Shown: positions 1-8,757 of the stretch, piece by piece
How positions within the stretch are numbered: position 1 is the first letter of the stretch
Layout of the letters: each line of letters begins with the position of its first letter
Assembly (NCBI RefSeq): GCF_028736175.1
Contig: NZ_CP117880.1
Coordinates: 3,658,001-3,722,000 of the forward strand
Reading direction: 5' to 3'
Length of the DNA: 64,000 bases
Source: Sphingobacterium oryzagri
GTDB lineage: Bacteria > Bacteroidota > Bacteroidia > Sphingobacteriales > Sphingobacteriaceae
Program-made: the position numbers and the translations under genes
Notes under the pieces: generated by a model
What the model was told of the DNA's origin: nothing
The model's input: only the letters and a program-made list of their open reading frames with translations
The model's database searches: none

Positions 1-2
1 GC

Positions 3-554
3 GAAGAAATGCTGCATAGCTTGTTGCAGGAGATGTTTGCAGAGAGACAATACGGCGATGTATTGTATGTCGAAGAATTTCTCCCGGGCGAAGAATTAAC
101 CATTACCGTTATGCCGCCCGGCACCTACCAGATCAACAACGAAGCTGTTGTTAAACCGACACATTGGGCGTTGCCACCGGTTAGGCGCTTCAACCATCAA
201 AACGGGATTGCGCCTTACAACGGTGTCGTTGCCGTGGTTCACAATAGCGCGGTGCTTAGCACATTTGAAACCGAAATGGATAGCAGCAAACAGCTGGCTG
301 CACAATGCGAGATGGCGGCGAGCATCGTTAATGCCCGTGCACCCATACGCATCGATTGCCGCGCAAATGCCGCCGGTAAATTCTTTTTGTTTGACCTCAA
401 TATGAAACCCAACATGACTGGCCCGTCGAGGCCCCATCGGCACGACCAAGCTAGTTTAACAGCGCTTGCAGCAAAAAGTATCGGCTGGGATTTCCATAGC
501 CTGGTTGCGAATATCGCCAATCAGTATTGGTCGTATGCAAAAAAAACTTCGTAA
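3..554 (+). CDS. ATP-grasp / D-Ala-D-Ala ligase-like protein, C-terminal part
   Basis: The reading frame is open to the left edge, so the gene is 5' partial; about 183 residues are visible. The tail has the ATP-grasp C-terminal pattern: a basic/acidic strand followed by FDLNMKPNMTGPSRPH, where an Asp and an Asn would bind Mg-ATP, as in D-alanine-D-alanine ligase-like enzymes. The substrate cannot be told from this fragment; these enzymes join a carboxylate to an amine or thiol through an acyl-phosphate. The downstream GHKL gene starts 95 bases on in the same direction. Family call is fairly firm, specific function unknown. Confidence 0.7.
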   Translation, partial: EEMLHSLLQEMFAERQYGDVLYVEEFLPGEELTITVMPPGTYQINNEAVVKPTHWALPPVRRFNHQNGIAPYNGVVAVVHNSAVLSTFETEMDSSKQLAAQCEMAASIVNARAPIRIDCRANAAGKFFLFDLNMKPNMTGPSRPHRHDQASLTALAAKSIGWDFHSLVANIANQYWSYAKKTS

Positions 555-649
555 ACAAGCTACGCCACAGTAATCGGCATGCGATTTTTTGTCGGACACC
601 AACAGCTTACTAAAAAAAATAGTAACTTCGCTTCTACACCGGAAGCGAA

Positions 650-1924
650 ATGAAAAACAATACCAACATTACCAATGCGAGTATAGAATCTGCGGGACTG
701 CCTAAAGATTACAAAAATGCGATTGCGGAATACATTTGGAACGGATTTGATGCAAAAGCCACGCAGGTAGCCATCCGATTTGAGAGCAACGAACTGGGCT
801 ATCTTCAGCAAATTAGTTTTGAAGACAATGGCGAAGGGATCGATCACAGCACGTTAAACCGTTCATTTGGCAACTTTCTCGATTCGATCAAACGCAACAG
901 CTTAAAGCGCAGTTCCTATACACGCGGTAAAAAAGGAAAAGGTCGGTTCTCCTTTTCGTTATTTGCCACGCGCGCTACCTGGAAAACCCGCTATCGGGAT
1001 GTCAGCGCAGCCGTACGCGCCTACGACATCATCATCGATAGGCATCAAAAAGAAACCTACGAAGATTCGTTTCAAGTGGAAGCTACAGACCAACAGCCCG
1101 GCACGACGCTCCTGCTCGAAGGCATATTCGGACTGGATGCAGCCTATCTAACGTCAGATGCCTTCCATCATTTCCTGGCACAAGAGTTTGGCTGGTTTCT
1201 TTTTTTAAACAAAGAACAAAATTTTGAAATAACCTTAAATGGCAAGCCACTTTCCTATCAGCAGCTTATCGCTGAAAACGAAATTGTGAAATGGGATATT
1301 GCAGGCGATGACGAGCATGCATACAGCTTTACCGTCAACTACATTCGTTGGAAGGAAAATATTGGTGACCGCTATTACTATTATTTTTTAAACGCACACA
1401 AAACAGAAATCGCAAAAGAACTGACGAGTTTCAACAACAATGCTATTGATTTTCATCACAGTGTATACATCCAATCGGCCTTTTTCAACGGCTTTGATCA
1501 GGAAACGGTCGAAATAAGCCGCGATGAAAACCTCTTCAGCAGCTTGCACCAGCACCTGGTCTTTAAAAAACTGAACAGCGAGCTTCGTAGTTTACTGGAC
1601 AGGAAACAGAAAAAATTTGTGCGGGAGGAAGTTGCGGAAAACATGCTAACGGACTTACTCAATAAGCATATTTTACCTACGTATACCGAAAGACCTAGCG
1701 ATCAACAACGAAAAACGACACTTCTGCTCCTGCTTAAAGAGCTTTGTATTGCCGAGCCCAAGGTATTCGCCAGCATGAAATCAGACTACATCAAAGCCTA
1801 TCTGGGCTTTATTGATTTGCTCCTTCAAACGGAGAAGCGATCACGTATTTTAGAGGTTATCGAGCAGACGCTACCGCTAGCTGAAAAAGAACGAATGCAC
1901 ATCGCAGCAATCTTGTCCACGTAG
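650..1924 (+). CDS. GHKL-type (Hsp90/MutL/MORC-like) ATPase
   Basis: Protein of 424 residues with a GHKL ATP-binding fold at the N-terminus. The N-box is AEYIWNGFDA with the Mg-binding Asn near residue 31; the G1 box is EDNGEGI at about 58-64; a glycine/lysine-rich lid (GKKGKGRFSF) lies at 93-102. This order is that of the HATPase_c_3 group (MutL, Hsp90, MORC). No kinase HisKA domain, transmembrane segment or signal peptide is seen; the C-terminal half (about 280-424) is helical and charged without a recognised domain. Related stand-alone GHKL ATPases occur in bacterial conflict systems, but no partner gene is obvious here. The ATPase call is firm; a role in defence or DNA metabolism is inference. 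Confidence 0.75.
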   Translation: MKNNTNITNASIESAGLPKDYKNAIAEYIWNGFDAKATQVAIRFESNELGYLQQISFEDNGEGIDHSTLNRSFGNFLDSIKRNSLKRSSYTRGKKGKGRFSFSLFATRATWKTRYRDVSAAVRAYDIIIDRHQKETYEDSFQVEATDQQPGTTLLLEGIFGLDAAYLTSDAFHHFLAQEFGWFLFLNKEQNFEITLNGKPLSYQQLIAENEIVKWDIAGDDEHAYSFTVNYIRWKENIGDRYYYYFLNAHKTEIAKELTSFNNNAIDFHHSVYIQSAFFNGFDQETVEISRDENLFSSLHQHLVFKKLNSELRSLLDRKQKKFVREEVAENMLTDLLNKHILPTYTERPSDQQRKTTLLLLLKELCIAEPKVFASMKSDYIKAYLGFIDLLLQTEKRSRILEVIEQTLPLAEKERMHIAAILST

Positions 1925-2040
1925 TTCTCGTATCGTCAACAGCATCAGGCTGTATCGCCTATCATAAAAGTAACAGGTTGTCCTAACTCCTGCCGCAAAA
2001 AAGAACGTACAGTGTCTCGGTGTGCGATTGTAAAAAAATG

Positions 2041-2048
2041 TATATTTG
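2041..2048 (+). promoter_or_regulatory. -7 box upstream of the beta-galactosidase gene
   Basis: TATATTTG matches the Bacteroidota -7 consensus TAnnTTTG exactly and lies 78 bases before the start codon. No convincing TTTG -33 element is seen at the usual 19-20 base spacing. Confidence 0.4.
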
Positions 2049-2126
2049 AACAGTTCGTAACACGAAAAACGGCTACCCTTATCCTATTTTTTTGTGATGG
2101 GTAAGGATATTTTTATATAAAAAACA

Positions 2127-4019
2127 ATGAAATTCAACAGATCAATCTTCTTAGCTGCTCTTCTTCTTGGTTCCGTCTGCGGCTCACATGCGCAAAAAGC
2201 CACACACAGCTTTACCATTCAGGACGGAAACTTTCAATACGATGGTAAGCCCGTACAAATACATGCGGGCGAGATGCATTACGCACGTATTCCGCATCAA
2301 TATTGGCGTCATCGTTTACAAATGATTAAAGCTATGGGCTTAAACACCGTAGCTACGTATGTTTTTTGGAATTTTCACGAAGAGCAAGAGGGAAAATGGG
2401 ATTTTGAGGGCGATCACGATTTAGCCAAATTTATTCAAACAGCGCAGGAAGAAGGGTTAATGGTTATCTTACGTCCAGGACCTTACGCTTGTGCCGAATG
2501 GGAATTTGGTGGCTACCCCTGGTGGCTGCAAAAAGTAGACGGACTGGAAATTAGACGCGACAATGCGCCCTTTCTAGCTTACACGGCAAAATACCTAAAC
2601 AGACTTGCAAAAGAGATTGGTCATCTCCAAATTACGCAAGGCGGACCGATTATCATGGTGCAAGCGGAAAATGAATTTGGCTCATACGTTAGCCAGCGTA
2701 AAGATATTCCATTGGAGGAGCATAAAGCCTACAATGCTAAAATTAAAAAGCAGTTGGAAGATGCGGGCTTCCAAGTACCGTTGTTTACGTCAGACGGCAC
2801 CTGGCTTTTTGAAGGCGGTGCAACAGCTGGCGCGCTACCTACAGCAAATGGCGAGGACAATATCGAAAATTTGAAAAAAGCGGTCAATCAATACCACGGT
2901 GGTCAAGGCCCTTATATGGTGGCTGAGTTTTATCCCGGCTGGTTAAGCCATTGGGCAGAACCGTTCCCGAAAGTTTCGGCAGAAAAAATAGCCACACAGA
3001 CCGAACTCTACTTACAAAATCAGGTTTCTTTCAACTATTATATGGTGCATGGTGGAACAAATTTTGGTTTTACCAGTGGTGCAAATTATAACAAACAGCA
3101 TCACATACAACCAGATTTAACCAGTTACGATTACGATGCGCCGGTAAGCGAAGCAGGCTGGGCCACGCCGAAATATCATGCGATACGCGAAGTTATGCTG
3201 AAGCACGTCGCTTATCAGGTTCCGGAAGTTCCGGCAGCGCTCCCGGTTATCGAGATTCCTTCCATAAAACTCAACAAGGTGGTGAATGTTTTGGATGCCG
3301 TGGCTACGCTCCCAGGAAAGGAAGCGGATCAACCGCTGACTTTCGAACAGCTAGACCATCCGTTTGGTTACGTGGTGTACAGCCGACAATTTAATCAACC
3401 TATCCAAGGCACACTATCGATTGAAGGTTTGCGCGATTACGCGATGGTGTATGTGGATGGCGAGCCGGTAGGCGAACTTAATCGTTACTTCAATAACTAC
3501 GCCTTGGATATTGATGTGCCGTTTAATTCGACTTTGCAAATCGTTGTCGAAAATATGGGACGTATTAATTACGGCGCCGAGATCGTGCACAACAATAAAG
3601 GCTTAATCACGCCTGTACACATCAACGATATCGAGATAACCGGAAGTTGGGTAAGCACAGCATTGCCGATCAACCATGCCGAGGAAGTCGAAAATCTATT
3701 GAAATCGGCAAAAACAGCAAACTTCAACAAAATAAGTGCGCTAAAAGACATGCCTTTATTGTATAGCGGCGAGTTTGAACTCACCGACGTTGGTGACACA
3801 TTTCTGGATATGGAAGCCTGGGGAAAAGGAATCGTATACATCAACGGTCGAAATATTGGTCGGTATTGGAAAGTTGGCCCGCAGCAAACCCTTTTTATAC
3901 CGGGCGTATATCTTCGCAAAGGGAAAAACAGCCTAGCTATTTTTGAACAGGCCAACCGCGGTTCGCAAACAACTGTTCACACAGTTAAGCAACCCGTGTT
4001 AGACAAATTAGCCCTGTGA
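2127..4019 (+). CDS. Secreted beta-galactosidase, GH35 family
   Basis: A 630-residue glycoside hydrolase with a signal peptide (about 1-22, ending SHAQ), so periplasmic or surface. The GH35 catalytic domain covers about 30-350: it opens with the typical FQYDGKPVQIHAGEMHYARIP, the acid/base Glu is E183 in QAENEFG, and the nucleophile is E267 in AEFYPGW. The rest (about 390-620) looks like the galactose-binding beta-sandwich domains usual in this family, including a VYINGRNIGRYW motif. It should release terminal beta-galactose from oligo- or polysaccharides. It stands alone, with no SusC/SusD pair nearby, so it is not in a classical polysaccharide utilisation locus. Confidence 0.93.
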   Translation: MKFNRSIFLAALLLGSVCGSHAQKATHSFTIQDGNFQYDGKPVQIHAGEMHYARIPHQYWRHRLQMIKAMGLNTVATYVFWNFHEEQEGKWDFEGDHDLAKFIQTAQEEGLMVILRPGPYACAEWEFGGYPWWLQKVDGLEIRRDNAPFLAYTAKYLNRLAKEIGHLQITQGGPIIMVQAENEFGSYVSQRKDIPLEEHKAYNAKIKKQLEDAGFQVPLFTSDGTWLFEGGATAGALPTANGEDNIENLKKAVNQYHGGQGPYMVAEFYPGWLSHWAEPFPKVSAEKIATQTELYLQNQVSFNYYMVHGGTNFGFTSGANYNKQHHIQPDLTSYDYDAPVSEAGWATPKYHAIREVMLKHVAYQVPEVPAALPVIEIPSIKLNKVVNVLDAVATLPGKEADQPLTFEQLDHPFGYVVYSRQFNQPIQGTLSIEGLRDYAMVYVDGEPVGELNRYFNNYALDIDVPFNSTLQIVVENMGRINYGAEIVHNNKGLITPVHINDIEITGSWVSTALPINHAEEVENLLKSAKTANFNKISALKDMPLLYSGEFELTDVGDTFLDMEAWGKGIVYINGRNIGRYWKVGPQQTLFIPGVYLRKGKNSLAIFEQANRGSQTTVHTVKQPVLDKLAL

Positions 4020-4082
4020 TAACACCACAAAGCGTTTAAGAAAGCAAAAAAGAGGCTGTCCAAAAAGCTAATCGATTAACTT

Positions 4083-4175
4083 CAAAATGCGTCTTTGCTT
4101 CGTCATACTTCCTCGCAAAGACGCATTTTTATTTGGTAAGATTGCTTCGTCGTCCTTCCTCCTTCTCGCAACGAC
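4083..4175. repeat. REP-like intergenic hairpin pair, probable bidirectional terminator
   Basis: Two related stem-loops lie between convergent genes. The first has perfect 15-base arms (4084-4098 with 4115-4129) and a 16-base loop. The second has 8-base arms TTCGTCGT/ACGACGAA around 4146-4170. Read on the minus strand both contain the phrase TTGCGAG...CGACGAAGCAA, which resembles dispersed REP-type repeats seen between genes in many bacteria (recalled similarity, not searched). T-runs follow the first stem, so it can also end transcription of the beta-galactosidase gene. Confidence 0.6.
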
Positions 4176-4205
4176 GAAATTTAATCACTTTTTAGGAGCC
4201 CTTTT

Positions 4206-4664
4206 TTATTCCGGCAGACCGCTTGCATCAATCCAAATATAAGGCCTGCCCAACACCACTTCCGGCCGCACACAATTATGGATAAGTTTTTCCTTCGTAT
4301 TTTCTGGCTTGGTGGGCAACTCGTCATCCGGAATAACCATAGCCTTGAATATAGCATCCTGCTCTTCCGTTGAAATATCGCTGCGAAGAATATTCACGCC
4401 ATGTGTTTTAAAAAGCTCGGCAGCCTCTGTTCTCGTAAGCTTTAGTAAGCGCGCAGCCGTGCTGTCGTAAGAAGCCAAAGCTGCCGCGGCCTGTTTCGGA
4501 AACTTTTTCTTCACATATGTGGCATACAGCTGCCGATCATTGGTGCGTAATGCATCATTTCGGATGATGATACGCTCCGGGTGAATTTTGAAATCAAAGT
4601 CCTTCGAATTTTCCAAAAACCCATAATGTAAATTATAGCTATCCAATCGTTTGATCAGTTCCAT
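4206..4664 (-). CDS. Hypothetical protein, 152 residues
   Basis: I do not recognise this protein. It has no signal peptide or membrane segment, and is mixed charged and helical: the middle (about 50-105) is rich in Ala, Lys and Glu, and the end carries a short aromatic/Pro-rich segment (GRPYIWIDASGLPE). Codon use is like its neighbours. It converges on the beta-galactosidase gene across the REP-like hairpins. Cytoplasmic location is inferred from the lack of export signals. Confidence 0.6.
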   Translation of the reverse strand: MELIKRLDSYNLHYGFLENSKDFDFKIHPERIIIRNDALRTNDRQLYATYVKKKFPKQAAAALASYDSTAARLLKLTRTEAAELFKTHGVNILRSDISTEEQDAIFKAMVIPDDELPTKPENTKEKLIHNCVRPEVVLGRPYIWIDASGLPE

Positions 4665-5229
4665 ACTTCAAAAAAATTTTTTATTTCATCAATTTCATGC
4701 GATCCCCTATACAAGAGATGCTGCTTTATGCGTAGCCGAGGCTATGCGGCAAACCTGTGTAGGTCTATTCACAGTCGCTATTATGTAGTATAACAGCTGT
4801 CTTGCTGTTTAGTTTTTTGTGTCAGAACGACACAAAACGAGCTTTTTATTTTTTATTTCTTTTTTAAAACTTATACCGCCGACGTTTGTGTTAATAGTGA
4901 ATGTGTTGCGCCGTACAACAAGGAGCACAGCCGGCACAGCCTGGCTAAATTTTTGCAAATCAAAAAAAGTACAGCTCGTTGGTTAGTTAGTTACATAATT
5001 ATGCAGGATATTAATTTTTTAACGATGCCTATAGAATAATATAGATAAACCTGAAGCGGTCTAGCCCGATACATTTCAGCAACAGCGCTACATAAACTGT
5101 TTAAAATATATACATGTTATTGCTGATCACAAAATCGACGTGCCGATCGAAAACACTGCCTCACAACGTATGGAAAGCAGCTAAATACCAAGTTTTTCAT
5201 TAACAACTAATTCACTTTTTCTCAACATC
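4665..5229. other. AT-rich intergenic region with hairpins
   Basis: No convincing gene is seen in these 565 bases, which separate divergent genes. Two stem-loops stand out: GCGTAGCC/GGCTATGC around 4730-4752 (one G-U pair) and a perfect 9-base stem TTTTGTGTC/GACACAAAA at 4815-4837 followed by a T-rich tract at 4843-4866, which could be a terminator on the plus strand for an unseen short transcript. The rest is low-complexity AT-rich sequence likely to hold promoters. Confidence 0.4.
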
Positions 5230-5487
5230 ATGGAATATCATACCCTAGTTAACGATTCATACAGCGGTTTACGTTTTCGTATTCATGCGGGTAATACCGA
5301 TTTCAGTGTCAGGTTAGGCAAAGAAAAGCTAACACGTGAAACCACCGAAATAAACATTCTATTAGATGGTATTCCGATGAGATTATCGAAAGATCAGGTC
5401 GGTACCTGGCACATCGACGGCACAGAATTAGATCCTAATTTTGCGCGTGCTTTATGGAATTGCATCACGTTACGCTATCGCTTATAA
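5230..5487 (+). CDS. Small hypothetical protein, 85 residues
   Basis: I do not recognise it. The protein has no signal peptide and alternates hydrophobic and polar residues in a way suggesting a small all-beta fold (FRIHAG, FSVRLG, INILLDG, WHIDGTEL). The start ATG follows a long AT-rich leader. It is followed by a strong terminator-like hairpin at 5650, so it is probably a single-gene unit. Confidence 0.6.
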   Translation: MEYHTLVNDSYSGLRFRIHAGNTDFSVRLGKEKLTRETTEINILLDGIPMRLSKDQVGTWHIDGTELDPNFARALWNCITLRYRL

Positions 5488-5649
5488 CCGCTACACGCCG
5501 GAAAAAAAGCCGCAACATGGCAAAGTAAATGCAAAAAATATTGAAAACGCTTCGATTAACGCATGATAAAATATGAAAGATATTTCTATCACACACAATT
5601 TATGGCACAGATATTGCAATTGTGTGGATAGGTTAATAATTGGTTTGGT

Positions 5650-5689
5650 AACCCTTCACGCCGCCCGGTTGTGGAGGGTTCCGTTTTTT
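5650..5689 (+). terminator. Intrinsic terminator
   Basis: Stem AACCCTTCAC (5650-5659) pairs with GTGGAGGGTT (5671-5680) with one G-U pair, followed by CCG and a run of six T. It sits 160 bases after the 85-residue protein gene and before the next small gene. Confidence 0.6.
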
Positions 5690-5813
5690 ATACGGGTTGT
5701 TATCCGAAAAACACCTAAACAAAAAAAATGGTAAACGATATTTCTTTTCACGTGTTTCTTTAATAGTAACTGTCTACCGTGTAGATGATTTTATAACCCA
5801 AAAGAATAATATA

Positions 5814-6014
5814 ATGGAAAATCAAGAAAAAAAAGTAGATAACCAAGGTATTCTTTTCGATAAGGATAAAGAACAAAAAGAGAAAAAAGATAACGAGAAT
5901 ACAGAAAAAGATGGTAAAGGTATGGATTATATACCGCCTACACCTGAACCAGCGACTGACTCCAGCAGAAAACATAATGACCCTATTCGTGATCGCGGTC
6001 CTAGTACGCTATAG
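5814..6014 (+). CDS. Small highly charged hydrophilic protein, 66 residues
   Basis: I chose the ATG at 5814 because from there the protein is uniformly hydrophilic (MENQEKKVDNQG...), whereas the open frame upstream reads as random basic/hydrophobic sequence. It is rich in Lys, Glu, Asp and Asn in the first half and in Pro, Thr and Ser in the second (YIPPTPEPATD), so it is probably disordered. There is no known domain. It forms its own unit between terminators at 5650 and 6063. Function unknown; a stress-type or regulatory mini-protein is possible but not shown. Confidence 0.55.
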   Translation: MENQEKKVDNQGILFDKDKEQKEKKDNENTEKDGKGMDYIPPTPEPATDSSRKHNDPIRDRGPSTL

Positions 6015-6062
6015 TTAGTAAAGCTATTCTTCGTAAAGAAACGGCAAGTGAGCAAAACTTGC

Positions 6063-6101
6063 ATAATGCCTGTCCATTTTTTTGGACAGGCATTATTTTT
6101 G
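6063..6101 (+). terminator. Strong intrinsic terminator
   Basis: A perfect 14-base stem (6063-6076 with 6083-6096, core ATGCCTGTCCA/TGGACAGGCAT) has a T6 loop and is followed by a T-run. It closes the unit of the 66-residue protein. Confidence 0.85.
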
Positions 6102-6153
6102 CCGCTAGCTATCATCTCATACAGCTTGACAAAGTCGAACTAAAACCATTCGG

Positions 6154-6161
6154 TACATTTG
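6154..6161 (+). promoter_or_regulatory. -7 box upstream of the Gfo/Idh/MocA gene
   Basis: TACATTTG matches the TAnnTTTG consensus and lies 38 bases before the ATG at 6200. A clear TTTG at the -33 position is not seen. Confidence 0.4.
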
Positions 6162-6199
6162 TTTGTTCTACTAAAACAACATATCAATAATTATCGCTT

Positions 6200-7327
6200 A
6201 TGAACACTTCACGCCGTCAGTTTCTTCATCGCTTAGCCCTATCTGCCGTTAGTTTACCGGTACTGCCCACTTTTGCCAACAATTTTACACAATTTACAGA
6301 GCCGTCATCATCGGATCAGCCGATGCTACGCGTGGCATTAATGGGTTTAGGAAGTTACGCCGAACGCGTAGCAAAAGCGATGCAACAATGTAAACATGCG
6401 AAAGTGACGGCGTTGATCAGCGGCACGCCGAGCAAACTCGACAAGTGGGGAGCAACATACGGCGTACCGGAAGAAAGCCGATACAATTATCAAAATTTCG
6501 ACCGCATTAAGGACAATCCAAATGTAGACGCGGTTTACGTGATCACGCCGAATGCCTTGCATCGCGAACATGTCATTCGCGCTGCAAAAGCCGGAAAACA
6601 CGTCATCTGTGAAAAACCCCTGGCCATAAGTGTGCAAGAAGGACAAGATATGTTGGATGCTTGTGCAGCAGCTGGCGTGCAATTGCTTGTAGGCTATCGC
6701 ATGCGCTTCGAGCCGAATACGCTAGCGGTTGTCAAAAAACGTATGGCTGGTGAATTTGGCGCCATACGCTTCTTTCAGGGACAGTGTGGTTTCGTAGCCG
6801 GAGATCCTAACCAATGGCGATTGGACAAAGCGCTTGCCGGCGGTGGCTCGCTTATGGATATCGGTATTTATGCCATTAATGGCGCTCGGTATATGGTTGG
6901 CGAAGAACCTATTTGGGTAACTGCGCAGGAAACGAAAACCGATCCTGTCAAATTTCGGGAAGGTGTGGACGAAACCATCCAGTTTCAACTCGGTTTCCCT
7001 AGTGGCGCTATCGCTTCGTGTCTTTCCTCGTATAACATCGACTTTCTTGATCGCTATTTCTTAAGCGGAGAAAAAGATTTTGCAGAAATGCAACCATCCA
7101 CGGGCTATGGACCGATCAAAGGACGCACCAAAGCCGGTGATTTAAAGCAGCCGCATGTTGTACACCAAACCGTTCAGATGGATGAAATGGCTCAGATACT
7201 TTTGCAGAACAAAAAGCCGTTGCTTCCGGTAGACGGAAAAGTTGGTTTACAAGATCTGCAGATCATCGAAGCTATCTATCGCGCTTGTGAAACAGGTGAA
7301 CGGCAAACACTTCAATTACGTGCATAA
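6200..7327 (+). CDS. Tat-exported Gfo/Idh/MocA family oxidoreductase
   Basis: A 375-residue NAD(P)-dependent sugar or polyol dehydrogenase-like protein. The N-terminus has a twin-arginine signal (TSRRQFLHRLALSAV), so it is exported folded with its cofactor, like glucose-fructose oxidoreductase. The Rossmann domain follows (about 43-160; MGLGSY, VDAVYVITPNALH), then the family hallmark GKHVICEKPLA with the catalytic-region Lys. The C-terminal alpha/beta domain has the GGSLMDIGIYAIN motif. Substrate is unknown. It is a single gene after a strong terminator. Confidence 0.88.
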   Translation: MNTSRRQFLHRLALSAVSLPVLPTFANNFTQFTEPSSSDQPMLRVALMGLGSYAERVAKAMQQCKHAKVTALISGTPSKLDKWGATYGVPEESRYNYQNFDRIKDNPNVDAVYVITPNALHREHVIRAAKAGKHVICEKPLAISVQEGQDMLDACAAAGVQLLVGYRMRFEPNTLAVVKKRMAGEFGAIRFFQGQCGFVAGDPNQWRLDKALAGGGSLMDIGIYAINGARYMVGEEPIWVTAQETKTDPVKFREGVDETIQFQLGFPSGAIASCLSSYNIDFLDRYFLSGEKDFAEMQPSTGYGPIKGRTKAGDLKQPHVVHQTVQMDEMAQILLQNKKPLLPVDGKVGLQDLQIIEAIYRACETGERQTLQLRA

Positions 7328-7838
7328 GCAGCTGTAGTCTGCTGTATTTTTTACTATTTATCAACATGTACGAATCGTGGCTAAAAACGTATTGCCGCAT
7401 CCTGTCTACTTCCTCCTCTCTTTACGACCTTCGCCACCAACCCGGGCCTTTATATGCAGGTTTCAGTACGTTTTGTTCCATTGCGTGCTTACCCCGACAC
7501 CGACACAACCTATTACATAACAAACACTTAACAATGTAGCAACAGCGATCTTTGTATATTTACACCGTAAAACAGCACGATTGTTTTACACCATTATAAA
7601 TGGTAGCTATGTTAATAAATACAACTGCATTCGCCGAAAACTTTACCGTTTTCACCGACAAAATAATTGGGTTGGTCTAATTGACCTTCACTATTTTTTG
7701 AATGCATGTTAAATTTGAATCGTCAAATCAGGGCGAAGGGAAGTGTGTTGGGAATGGAGAGCCGTCCATATCTGAAGACAGATAACACAAAGTACAAACA
7801 ATTAAAAATAAAAAATATACCTTCAACGCATTACAGTC
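7328..7838. other. Intergenic region without a convincing gene
   Basis: These 511 bases hold no gene I can support. A TAnnTTTG match (TAAATTTG) lies at 7710-7717, 122 bases before the next gene, and may be its -7 box. A short ATG frame at 7366-7545 is probably chance (see rejected items). Confidence 0.35.
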
Positions 7839-8264
7839 ATGAAAAAAATGATCGTCACCATTACCGCAGCAGTAACCATGCTTTTAACATGTAGCGCAAA
7901 CGCTGCTGAAATTGAAAACCCGCTAAAAGATCACAATAGCGTAAACTTGGTTAACGTATATCTGGAAGCGATAACACTGGGCACAACCGATTTGAATAAA
8001 TATTTATTCGCGGAAGACTTTGAATATCGTAATACAGCAAATAATGATGTTTACCGAAAAGCAGCATACAGCAAGTACTTGCGAGACAATAAGGGCGTAA
8101 AATTTGATTGTGAGACAACTTACGAAATTTTAGACGAAAGCGGCCGCGCGTGTTTAGCAAAAGCTACGATGAAATTTAGCAACTTTACGCGTGTAGATTA
8201 CATCACATTAAACCAAAGCGAGGACGGTTGGAAAGTTAGTAAAGTCGTTACGACATACCCGTAA
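7839..8264 (+). CDS. Secreted NTF2-like / lumazine-binding-like protein
   Basis: 141 residues with a signal peptide of about 22 residues ending SANAA. The mature part has the pattern of the SnoaL/NTF2-like 'putative lumazine-binding' group common in Bacteroidota: an N-terminal helix with NVYLEAITLGTTDLNKYLF and a C-terminal strand pair ending in DGWKVSKVVTTYP. Such proteins are small periplasmic cone-shaped folds with no assigned reaction. A terminator follows at 8302. Confidence 0.7.
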   Translation: MKKMIVTITAAVTMLLTCSANAAEIENPLKDHNSVNLVNVYLEAITLGTTDLNKYLFAEDFEYRNTANNDVYRKAAYSKYLRDNKGVKFDCETTYEILDESGRACLAKATMKFSNFTRVDYITLNQSEDGWKVSKVVTTYP

Positions 8265-8301
8265 TAGCGGTTATTTCTCCAATATGTAGTTAAGTCAATG
8301 A

Positions 8302-8327
8302 GGTCTGTACAATTACAGGCCTTTTTT
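8302..8327 (+). terminator. Intrinsic terminator
   Basis: Stem GGTCTGTA/TACAGGCC (one G-U pair) with a 4-base loop is followed by T6, 37 bases after the NTF2-like gene. Confidence 0.75.
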
Positions 8328-8346
8328 GTGACGCCTAGTTACCTAG

Positions 8347-8616
8347 TTACCATTCAGCAAGATCAAAAAATTGGTTTAACAAGGCCGCAAATACCCGGAC
8401 GTGGGTGCAATAACTTTTGTCCATCTTGATGCTATTATTGCGCGTATCGGTAAACACCAAGTTCTCAAAAATATTGTTCCGGAGATACGCTTTATAGTTG
8501 TTGGTTTGATGACGATACACTAAATCGCTGGGAATATCAGTTTCCATGTGTTGGCTTTGTACCGATAGTGTTACGGTGCAAAGTAAAAATAATACATACA
8601 GGATTCTCCTTTTCAT
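8347..8616 (-). CDS. Small secreted hypothetical protein, 89 residues
   Basis: Begins with a clear signal peptide (MKRRILYVLFLLCTVTLSVQSQ), giving a mature protein of about 67 residues with no recognised domain. It contains one Cys and an aromatic-rich end (LNQFFDLAEW). The stop is only 20 bases from the plus-strand terminator, so the two units converge tightly. It may be a remnant of a longer protein, but no frameshift is visible. Function unknown. Confidence 0.6.
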   Translation of the reverse strand: MKRRILYVLFLLCTVTLSVQSQHMETDIPSDLVYRHQTNNYKAYLRNNIFENLVFTDTRNNSIKMDKSYCTHVRVFAALLNQFFDLAEW

Positions 8617-8669
8617 GATGCGCGTTTAGCTATTGGAAACAATGATATCGGCAAGGTTTAAAAGTAAAT

Positions 8670-8702
8670 AAAAAAACGCAAAGTAGTGTAAGCTACTTTG
8701 CG
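8670..8702 (-). terminator. Intrinsic terminator for the GLPGLI operon
   Basis: A perfect 10-base stem CGCAAAGTAG/CTACTTTGCG (8677-8686 with 8693-8702) is followed on the minus strand by a T-run, 55 bases after the GLPGLI gene stop. Confidence 0.8.
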
Positions 8703-8757
8703 CGTTGCGACAGTTGATCGGTAATATCCGGCCCACCAGCCGTCATCATCTAGCTGA

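Noticed and set aside
4665..5229. tRNA gene or small RNA with clover-leaf form
   Set aside because: The stems at 4730 and 4815 do not fit acceptor, D, anticodon and T arms, and no TTCAANNC box is present.
7366..7545. 59-codon open frame after the Gfo/Idh/MocA gene
   Set aside because: It reads as irregular sequence rich in His, Arg, Cys and Ser with no signal, domain or upstream site; probably chance.
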